From Silene noctiflora (Eukaryota; Streptophyta; Magnoliopsida; Caryophyllales; Caryophyllaceae): 22,469 bases of DNA. Of this stretch, positions 1 to 10,900 are shown one piece after another (position 1 is the stretch's first letter; every line of letters starts with the position of its first letter). The notes under the pieces were generated by a model that made no database searches, had not been told where the DNA came from, and was given only the letters and a program-made list of their open reading frames with translations. The translations under genes were made by a program, and so were the position numbers. The stretch is from contig VHZZ01004215.1 in NCBI GenBank assembly GCA_009801015.1, positions 52,497 to 74,965 on the forward strand, given 5' to 3'.

Positions 1-344
1 TTTTGGGACCGTCGACCTAGTGTAGGCTGCTACCCATAGACCATGCTCAGGGGCTGGGTTAGTAGGGACTCTAGAGACCCTGACCAGACCTTTATTGACC
101 GTACGTGAGGACTTGGAAGACCGGCTTAGAACTAGATCACATATTTAGAAGCCTTCAGTTGTAATTTTATTCCCGTTGTTTTTAGTTCTATGAGGATTTT
201 AAGTTGTAACAAACTTTAGGATTTAATTAAAGTACTTTGGTTTGCTTGTCTTTGTTATTCACTACCTCGAGAAACCGAGATGGTAACAGTCCTATTTATT
301 TGGGAATGTCTTGCTAACGACTCTTGAATAAATGGGGTGTTACA
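1..344 (+). mobile_element. Putative terminal part of an LTR retrotransposon
   Basis: Starts inside the element at the window edge. The segment is non-coding and ends AATGGGGTGTTACA at 344, the kind of terminus (GGGGTGTTACA, inverted form TGTAACACCCC) found at many plant Ty3/Gypsy LTR ends. The partner LTR and the 5-base target duplication would be off the left edge, so this rests on the terminus alone. Orientation is a guess. Confidence 0.35.
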
Positions 345-539
345 TATAGCCACTCATTTCTACGGATAATATAATGTACAAAATAAAGAACATGAAATTA
401 AGGGACGAGTGACATATCTAGACAAAGTAGATAGTAATAATCAAGATGTTAGAAGAATGAAGATGCATTACGAGAAAATATGTTCAATGTCGAAAATATT
501 CTTCTGACCTCCTCCTCTACCATCTACCCAGCCACCCTA

Positions 540-1260
540 ATCCTCATTAACACTAATTTTCGGAATTATTTTTTCACATACGAACTTTACTTTTTCACAT
601 ACATTTTTTCATTAAATTTCCATCAAATACCCTTTTATCTAAAACCTAGGTAAATTAGCTCTTAATCAATATTTTCCTAAAACCTAATCTAATTGTTCAA
701 GGATTTTAACAATGGTACCGATCTTCCTAAGATACTACGGAATACGAAGGATTTTGATGAATTTTGATCCTCTAAACCCAAAGTTCGCTCTCGTCCATCA
801 TGTTTTACAGTATAGTAGTCACACTTTGTATCATTGTTAGAATAGTAGTCTTTGAAACAATGGCCCAAGTTGCGCTGAATCATCAATACAAAGTGCAACC
901 AACAACTCTTTGGATTCGTCAATCAAGCAAATCACACACTATAGACATTAAAGATAATAATTTTTTCAGGTAAATAGCAATGACAGTAGAAACAAACTTC
1001 TCAATACACACCGATAAATGCATTTTCGGCGAGTACTTTAACAGGAAGGGAGAGGAGCAGGGTGAGTTCGTGGTGGTCGGAGTAGGGGGTATGCTGGAGT
1101 GAGGGTAGGCCGGTGGATGGAGAGAAGAGTAGGTAGGTTTTGAGAGGAGATGAAAAAAAATGACAAGGGTAAAATCGTAAAAATCGTATGTGAAAGAGTA
1201 AAATCCGTATGTGAAAAAGTACGACCCCTAATTTTTATAAACCCTAATTTCATTAACCTA
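540..1260. mobile_element. Diverged inverted-repeat element (MITE or MULE remnant)
   Basis: A double CACATAC motif at 569-602 (two TTTTTCACATAC units about 20 bases apart) recurs inverted at 1186-1221 with the same spacing. The two arms enclose about 580 bases, including a G/A-rich stretch at 1040-1140 that reads as a proline-rich frame on the minus strand (1038-1253), which I take as a chance frame. Outer ends and target duplication are not resolved. Confidence 0.5.
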
Positions 1261-1389
1261 AATTAAATATCCCTAACTTGATATTATTGATGCATAGTTA
1301 ATAAATTATAATTATTAATTGATTAATATGAGAATTAACGTCCATAATTGAATAATTTGATGAACTTGATTAATCTCATGAGGAAGAGA

Positions 1390-1682
1390 ATTAGAAAGAA
1401 TTTGTTTATTTTACTTTTTTTCGGGAAAGGTAAGGTATGGAAAATTAATAACAAAAAGTCCATGAAAAATCAATGTTTGTTTATACGAAACCAATAGTTT
1501 CTCATGGAATATCAAGCTAAGTTGCTTACAGAAATACCTCCTATGTTTTCAACAACACGTCTTTTTCAACCACGATAAGCAAAGAAAAATAAAAGAATAA
1601 AAGAACGTGAATCAAATAACAAGCGCACAACCAAAATTGATAATTACAACAGCTTGAGGGTCAAATTATAGTGGATGATGCG
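1390..1682 (-). other. Probable 3' UTR with a candidate poly(A) signal
   Basis: AT-rich sequence directly after the stop codon. In transcribed orientation the hexamer AATAAA occurs at 1410-1405, about 275 bases past the stop, inside a T/A-rich context. The cleavage site itself cannot be read from sequence. Confidence 0.4.
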
Positions 1683-1946
1683 TCATTTGACATTGCCATG
1701 CCCATGCTTGTGGAAAGGCCAAAGGTTGACAAGGCGCTCGAGAACAGCAGCACTTTTTGAAAAGTAACCAGTGAAACCAACAGGGGTAACTGAGGGCGGA
1801 AAATCTTCGGCAGGCATTGCAAAAGGATGGACCATCTCTTCCATCTTCTCCAGGGTCAAACATGATCCTATCTCTTGCAACCTCTCTGGACCCATTATCG
1901 GCAATGTGTGCTCCTGGTGCATCCAATTCGCCTCACCTTTGGTTTT
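1683..1946 (-). CDS. VIH2: PPIP5K last exon with stop codon
   Basis: 87 codons and TGA (1685-1683). Starts [16 protein letters not shown], then [31 protein letters not shown] and [13 protein letters not shown], ending KHGHGNVK. The first dozen residues vary from the family, the rest is conserved, and the C-terminal tail has the usual length. The acceptor is TGGCAG just above 1946. Confidence 0.95.
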   Translation of the reverse strand, partial: KTKGEANWMHQEHTLPIMGPERLQEIGSCLTLEKMEEMVHPFAMPAEDFPPSVTPVGFTGYFSKSAAVLERLVNLWPFHKHGHGNVK

Positions 1947-4900
1947 CTGCCAAGGGAAACGCAACACATTAGGGACACAAGCCAAAAGTGACCCAGCCCA
2001 TAAACTGTGGGCATCATATATTCATATAAGGCTACTCAATCAAATGAAATTACGGAAAACTTGTACAATATTAACCTTTTGGAGTTTTTACCTATATATA
2101 TCACCGTGTCTTTTGTTTCTAAATACTCCATTCATTTGGATTCACCGCGTTATATGTAGGCAAATATTTTTTTTGCCAACAATGAAACAGAATACAAGAT
2201 ATAACTAACTATCCTGTTTCTTAATTGACCGATCAAAGGTCATGTGACGCTAACAGTGACGCCGGTGAATAGTATGATGCAACCAAATAGGCGACGGTGA
2301 AGTTGAGGTCAACAGGTTTGTCAATCATCAGTGAAGGCTTGGTGAGTCCATAGCTGCTAACAGTGCAATAGCAAACGCTTGAAGTATACGTTCGGCATGG
2401 ATGCGGGTTGAGTCAGTGTTCTCATGTCTGTTATTTTCCCATTTGATGATAAACGTTGCAGCTGAATTCTCGTGTCTGGAGGGCATATACAAAATAGAGG
2501 ATTGAACTCGGACCAAAGATTTTTGGATGTGCCATTAGAAGTGTTCTGTGACACAGACTCTTTACATGGTTTGACTTTATGTTGCTGGGTTTTAAGGTAA
2601 GAATTCAGAATTCAGAAGGATATGACTTTATTTTTGGTTGCATACACTCCATATATATACACCTAGGTAGCACGGACACTCCTCCTAATCAGTCGTCCCG
2701 TGTCCGACACCGTGTCGGACACGACACTCATCGGACACACGCCGGACATGCATAAATGTGTCGGATACCAATAAATGAGGAATGAGATGTCGAAAGACTG
2801 AAAAAGATTGATTAGAAGACGGGTTTGAGTCGGAAATGAGAATAAGTTATAGTCAAATACATATTTTATTAAATTTAATATCAAATACATTACAAAACTA
2901 AAATCGTATGTTATTTATAACCATAAAATATATATTTTATTAAATTTAAATAACGTGTCCCGTGTCCTAAATTTTATAGGATGCCGTGTCACGTGTCAGT
3001 GTCCTGTCCGTGACAGTGTCCGTGTCCGTTTTGGTGCTACCTAGATATACACTACCCTTTTTAATAATGAACAGGCCTACTCCTTAATTACATTCTCTTA
3101 TAACTTCTGCCATTTGGAATACATTGAATCTTATTGGATGAAAAAGACTACATCATCAATCATCAGAAAATAACTATATATTGATCATGATGATAGTTAT
3201 AATGTTCATTAGAATTACGAGTCTTTCTATATCTCTCTTTCAAAAAGACAGGGAATTTAAATTTAAATGTTCTTCAAAACTCATACCTTTATGAACGGTT
3301 TTTAAATAGTTTCCACCATAAGCCGTTTTGGCAAGTATAGAAGTCACTTTTCAGTCGATACTAATCACTAATTGTCCTTACCTTCTACTAAAATAATGTT
3401 TTGGGCATAAATAAAGGTCATCAATAATTGTCTTTCACTTAAAAACGTTTTTTTTTCTTGCCAAAATTTGCTTTTGGTAGGATATCGAGAGGGAATGGTC
3501 ATATTAGGTAGGAGTTTTGAAGAAAATTTATATCAAGTATAAGTTCTAAATGCTGGTGTAGAATATGTACTTTTTATAAACCAAAAGTCCAAAACATGTA
3601 TAGTAACGATCATGCAGCTATGTACAAGGTCTTACCTCAAGTGGGGAGAGATCAGCACCACGGCTGAATGTCAATTCTATGCGAAACCTGTTCCGATCGT
3701 CCAAAGCTACCTACAAAATCATTCCAAGTCTCCAATAACTTATTATCCACAATGAAATTATGACATTTTACATATTAGTACAGCAACAAGAGAGCCTTAG
3801 TGCCAACATGATTTAGGGTTGACTAACCTGAATCATAATCTAAAACCGTTTAGGTATGAATCCATCCATACATATTAAAATCTTGGGATCTTTCATTCTA
3901 TGTCTGATATTTATGCTCAATATAGTTTCTAACTCCATATCTTTTCTCAACTTGTATTTTCCACCACCATATTGATGACCTTAATTTTTGTGCTCGGTGA
4001 AGTAGAAATTTTTATATTTCCATGGAGTGGATGTGAGCTTGGAGCTTACAAATCATGCTTATAAGGCCTTTCATTTCTCTCAAATAGGAGTCCTAGATTT
4101 CAACACTCCGCAGCAAAATTTATCCAATAGGATAGCAAACACTCCCTCTGTTTCCGTTAAATGTCACATTTTAGAAAACAATGTTTTTTCCGTTTGTCGT
4201 TTTGCATTTTTTTCATGAACTTCTCTTTCAAATTGCAAATTCCCATGCACAATTTTCCAAACCAAAGTTAATATCTATGGTTAAAAAAATACTTGATACA
4301 AAAATTAATGTTTCTTTTCAATTTACAGTGGGTAATTATGATACTGTAGTACTGTAATATTTCCAATGATTTTTCTTAAGTCTTGTTCAACACCCTAAAC
4401 TTATAATACAAAACAGAAAGAGTACAAGCATAGTACTGACCTCTGTGTTTTCAAACATCCTTAACACGACATAACTCATGTAATCAAGCTCCTTAGTTTT
4501 GAATAACCGCTCAAGAGCAGTGAGACAAACAAGGCTCTCCTCTCCTTGTAATGATTCATCCAAATTACAATATCGAAGAACATTCATTAAAGAATGAATA
4601 TGGGATTCCTGCCAGCCATAATAACACAACTAATTAAACACTAACAAAAGGTTGACCTGCAAGCAAGTTTGATGATTATGGTGTTGCATTGTTAAGACAT
4701 CAAATTGTGAAACCCGTGTTCAACCACATAGGGTCCTGGGACACTGGAGAAATTATAATTTTATGTACTTTGCCCAAGATTATACAAAAAAGAAATTCAA
4801 ATTTAAGGTTTTTATATATAATAGTTTCAAATTTTTCACCATGGCGCGATTAACATAAATTCCAGCATCCACTACTTGATAGATTCCCATAGTGAACATA

Positions 4901-7900
4901 GATAAAGTATGAGATGAAGGCCTATCTCACTCACCGACGTGAAATATAACCGTGTTTTCACATGTCGCTCTGGTGTTTTTACATTAGCATACCTGAAAAA
5001 AATCATCATTATATTACTTTAGAGCGCTAATCTGAAATGAGTGAAAAAGTAGTAAAGGGAAAAAAGTCCGGGTAAGTACTTTGGATCCAAGCGATATTCA
5101 GTCTCCTTTTCATCATCATCATCGTGATCCATCGACAGATCACTTGCAGCCGATGATTTTCTCGCCTCGTCATTTTTAGTTTGTGTTTTTGACCAGTGAT
5201 TGGTATCCTCTTCCCTGCTAGATTCAGTACATGGTGTATGATTGCTCTTCAATTCAGCAACATTGATAGCTTCCTCACGAGTATTACGCAAGTCAATCAA
5301 AATCTTACCCAGCAAACGGCGAGCTATCTGTAAGGAGAAGGCAGCAGTGAGTACACATAACAGTATAACACTATAAACAGAAATCCTGCAAATATTGCAA
5401 AATTATTTGAGCAGCCTACCATAAGAATTCTGTATATTCAGGAGTGAGAAAATACGCTCCATTTCTAAAGCAGAATTTTCATGTGTTTATTCCTTTATAT
5501 TTGTTCTGTCTTAGGAACTTCTCATATTTTAGGATGAATATGAAACACTACATCAGTTTCAAGTTCTAAGTCTTCTTTTATATTCTTTTAAACCAAGAAT
5601 AGGTTGCAAACATGCAGCATTTACAGATATTTTTAATCAAGAAAAGCAAACTAGTATCACTCGAGCAATTCTCCAAGTCGAATTTCTGGCAGCAATTAAC
5701 TAAATTTATCAACTAATGGTGCCTCCGAAACTATAAATATAATACTTTGTATTGGGGGTTTACAACTTGCAATTATCTATTACAGGGAAAGTTACCTTTG
5801 AACCAATTTTCAATTTCTGTTTAGGATTTATACCATACTCATTTGGGATAACACCATCTGCAAGTAACTGAAACCACATATATGCACAAGTCAGAACAAT
5901 TAGGACTAGGTTACATTTCTTTGGTAAGTAGGAAATAACTGAAATATAAAGACACGCCCAAATAAAAATAAAAATTATCAAGAACGAAGGAAGTATCATA
6001 CAATATACTCAAAGTGGCATTTGTACTGATGATTGGATCAAAATCAAATTTGACGTACAAAACAAATAAGCCCGCTACTAAAAGGTTCCATTGAGAATAA
6101 ATTCTTAAACCAGATATCATGCAAATCCTAAGCCACTGTGATTTTAAACAAATTGATTGACACTTCCTTTAGCAAAATCCTTCCATTTCTTCATGAACTT
6201 CTCACTTTCCTTAAAGGGAAGTTTCACCGTGTTCTTCCCGTTTTAGTTAGTTCTATTTTGGGATATTCTACATGGTAACCCCTATGTTTTTTTTTTTCTA
6301 AGGGGTACCCCTCTTTTTCCACTAAAAAACTTTGACGGCCTATAATTCTTGTTCGGAACGCAATGATTCCTTTTTTTTTAAATTGATCGCATAAAAGAGA
6401 TCTTCGATTTGAAAAAAAAAAAAAAATATTGCCACTTTCGAAACTTGTTGCAAGAGTTATGGTCAGTAGTGATTTTTTTAACGAAATAAACTTTAACCGG
6501 CTAGATCTCATGGCTACGAGTTCATAAAGTAGTGATTTTTTTTTCAAATTGATCGTCTTTAACTCTTTACGAGATCTTTAGTTTGAAAAAAAATTTGTCG
6601 CTTTCGAGCTCGTGGCCAAGAATTACAAACGGTCACAGTTTTTTAGGTCAAAAAGAGGGGTAACACCATAGAATATGAAAAAATATAGGGGTGCCATGTA
6701 GAATATCCCTTCTATTTTTGTAAGTTTTTAGGATACCAAATTATGAAAATATCCTGAACGAGCATACATATTTACCATATTAGCTACTACTTTACTAATT
6801 TTAAATGCTCATAATTATAATTACCATCTACTAAACCTATCCCCCTTAACTAACCTTTTCCTCTCTCTCCTCCGCACACCCCTATATCCACCCCACAAAC
6901 TACCTATATTGCTTCCCATTTTCGACCAATCTCCACCACCACCAACTCCATGGCCCTTTACGACAACCCCTCGACCCATTTCAAAACCACCCTTAACCCG
7001 TTTCCACCACCCTCAACGGCTTAACCAACTTCCGACCACCCTTAACCCATTTTTTACCAAGCTTCACAAGTCCCTACAAGTGTTGGGAATATTAATATAA
7101 GTAAAATGGTTTTGCTTTAGTTAATGGCCTATTTGCAAGTGGGCTTGATTTTTATATTATTATTTATTATGAATTGTGCCAAAACCAAAGGGGAAGATCA
7201 TGAAGAAAAGGAGGGAGTACATCTGTACATGTATCTGTGCAGCTAGTGCTATGATGATCAACTAAAAATGAGTCTGCAGAAGCTAACATAGAGAAAAAGT
7301 ATAGACGTATAGTACTATATTTATTAAAAAATACACCTTCTTGGAGACGCAACGTACCTGCGCAACTTTAAATAGCTCGTCTAAGCCTTCCAAATTAAGA
7401 TGAGAATTGTGTAAGAGATCATATCTGTCGAACGAATTTATAAACTATCACACTGTCTTGTGGCAGATGAGACATCAAGTACAAATTATGAAAATTAATA
7501 ATTCTGTTAAGACAACAGCTTTATCAATGATAACATAGGGCACATGAGATGAAATCAAAATCATGGGAGAAGTAACTCGTCTATATCATTTTTCCAAACT
7601 TCCAGCAAGTGGACGTGGAACCCAGCATTGCTGTAAAAAAGACAGGTAGTTCTAAGGAAATAAATTTCCTCCTTTCAAATCCATACAGCCTATAAATTCA
7701 AAATTTTCTCACAAATGGTTGAACCGGGGTGTTTGGACTTGGGAGTAATATTCATATGGGAATGTTACCAATGTAAGGAAATTTTGACACAAGTTAATAA
7801 CCAAAAATAAGTGGTAGAGTCCATCAGTGCGATGTCAAGTCAGTTGACAAGGAAAAACATCAGAACTTAAACAGTTGCAAGTTGAGGGAAATCGCTCAAC

Positions 7901-10900
7901 TTCCCTCGACAAACGAGGACAAGTATATTGCAGTTCATTGAATCTTCTTTTAAAATAATGATGAGGAAAAAAAAATTAACAAAATGGGGTCTTAAGATAT
8001 ACGGAGTATTTGCAAAATAGGGTCCACACTCCACATAGAATCGGTATCTCAAGAGGTAGTAAAAGTATTCAGCTTTTATTTAGAAGATTAAAGACAACAT
8101 AAGACAATATACGTGCGGTATGTGAGTGATGTACGGAGGCAATACACTTCCTTTAGATTAGACTTACTTGCACGAGTCATATATGTCCGGTATGTGAGTA
8201 ATGTCATATCTCCTGCAAGAAGCTCAGGATGTCAGTGTAACAGATCATATTAAAACATGACTGCAACCTTAATGACACGGAGATAATGTTGACGTCATAA
8301 AAAGACTTAATTAAACACGAAACATTGCCTGGCCAACAGGTCCCAAACCTCAAGAAATTGAGCTTCATGTACATTTCCCTATCTATCTAGCATTGAACAG
8401 TAAGCAAGAAATTTAACCATTCAACTCTCTAATCTGTACCTCCGCTCAAGTTTTGAATTTTAAAACTTACTCTTTCCGTTCATTATACAAGTCTCGTACT
8501 AGTTTTCTCCATCGAGCATACATTAGAAGAAATCCCTCACTACCACAAGGTAAACCGGCAGCTATTCGATCCACATCGATATTGGTCTTTCCAAAAGCTT
8601 TAGCTTGATCATATGGGGATATTACATCATAAGAGCTTGTTTTTGGAAGTTTTTTCTCTTCATCCTTAGCTAGCAACCTAACTTGTTCAGTAACCTTCTT
8701 AGTCAACTCCACCTGTATAATGAAAATAAAATAAAGGAGAAAATAAGCAAAAGGCTATTCTTAGGAAGATGAGCAAACACCACTCGATGCATTACCCCTA
8801 CAGGAGGTATTTGGTGGAGTGAATATGAATAGAAGTCTGACACATACTGGCTACTGCCATTGATTGCGGTTCTTTATAATGGAGTCAGGTGGAAACAAAT
8901 ACTAAAGATAATTTTGTTTAGATAGATTAAACTGCAGTTGTTTACGCTCGTCTCTGAAATTGAATGTGCATCGCAGATTTTCTAGCATGCAGACATAGGT
9001 GGCAGTTATAGGAAAATAAGCAAACAAAATTACAATTTCCGAACTTGATTATCACATTCAAATGGATAGACTTACACTTATCTTCGTTAACCAACTTTTC
9101 AACAAAAGAAATTACAAAATTCGTTTCATCTATTATTTGACACATAATAAACTACTTCGGGATATAAGTGGGGCACTCAATTTGATATATACAAATCTGA
9201 GAGACTCGCAATGAGAAAGTAGATGAGTGTAGACTTCACAGGCAACATGATGTTCTTGGGGAAGGCTACAAAGTTTTTTACTCGTTTTCTTTCTTCTTAA
9301 TACGAGTATAAGCATCAATGACAGGTAAGGCAGTCAAGCTACCTGCAGAGTATAGTCCTTTAGCAGCTCTTTCTACGAAATGCCAATGTAAGAGGCTAAG
9401 AGCTGATACAGGCAATTTAATTTAACAAAAAGCAGCCAAAGAGCATGGCCTAAAGAGCCAAGGACCTCCATTTGAATTGTACAGGCATTCACAACATGTG
9501 GTTCAATGCTAGACATGCTCATTAGTGGAGTATATTCTTTAAACTCTATATAGATTATGGTCAAGAGATTGAGTCGAAACAAAATAAAAAACATCAATGA
9601 TAAAAAATAAAAACGAGAAGGAGTAATAAGAGAAGGTTTATGTCACTAGCGTCCAAAACCTACTCGATACATTGTAACTAAAGCAGGGAGGGGAAGGGGG
9701 AGGGGGAGGGGGAGTGGGTTGGGGGACGCAAGCACTCCACAACTTATAGCATTGAGACATAAAAACAGCCACTTCAGAATGGACTACTGGAAATACATAC
9801 CAATTTTGGCAAGAGCTCATCAGCATTTTCCGGGAGTCCAGCCCCATCCACCATCCAGGGAAATTCTGGTGATCCGTTACTGGCAGAGGTCAGCGCTCCA
9901 GATGTTATAATCTCATTCAGTCTTGCCTGAAAAAAGGTTACACAAATAGATACTAATTTTAGCAAATTATTTTTCCTTTTACCTGCCAATATATGTCTGT
10001 TGGATAGAAGACAAGGAAAATTTTGGCAGGAGCTCAGAAGTAGAGAGTGAATCCTGTTAATGGTCAGATGAGATGTTCAAACAGATCATTATTGAACAAT
10101 GATAGCTAATAGTGTTCATGCAGGGAAAGCAGAAGTCCACAAACCTGACTCGAGGAATAAATTTTCTCAAGGATAAATAATAAAATAGAAAAAAATGTAA
10201 ATAGATGATTACATTTCTCTAAGCCAAGTATTACACACCCACCAGAGAAGACAAAAATAGCACCAAAAATATACAGGATGGTACAAGAGGAAGGCACAAG
10301 ATCACATGATAAGAAGGATAACAATTTAAGACATATCAAAGATAAAAGAGTATGGTAAAGACACAAGGACAAACTAAAACTCAAAACACTGAGCTTCTTA
10401 TCAGAAATAACCTTTGCTTCTTCCATTTCAGTGCTGGCATTAGCAAGTCCATCCAACATCGAAGAATCCTTACTAACAAGAGAAACCTGCATAGATATCA
10501 AATGTGACGAAGATACAAATGGGTGTATTGAAAGACTGGAAAGAGAGGCTATACCACTTACAAGAATAGGTGTCAATTGCCCCTCCAAATCAAGAAGCCC
10601 TTTTGCAAATGCTGCCGCTGACATCTGCCAATTTTGTTTCGAAGTTATTACAATTGTGAGTGACATACAGAAAAAAAGAGAAGGCAACAAACAACCACTT
10701 CAATATATGCATCTTTAAAAAGAGTTTTTTTGTGAGACCCTACCTTTTTTAGCACTATCTTACTTTTTATTTTTCTTGTCAAAAACTATTTTGCGGCCAA
10801 TTTTGGTCAACTTTCCAGCCTTGACTTCGTTTATACATGAGATGTGTTTCTCCTCTTTCTCAATCCCTCTCCTCCACGCACCACCATCCACCACCACCTT

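Noticed and set aside
1771..2208. 145-residue plus-strand frame
   Set aside because: It is the antisense of the last coding exon and continues into intron sequence; no domain and no independent support.
7988..8004. Stowaway-like end ACGGAGTATT in intron 17
   Set aside because: No partner inverted end within several hundred bases, so it cannot be delimited.
10106..10690. 194-residue minus-strand frame as a separate gene
   Set aside because: It is exons 13 and 14 of the main gene read through their introns; splice sites and family alignment show the true structure.
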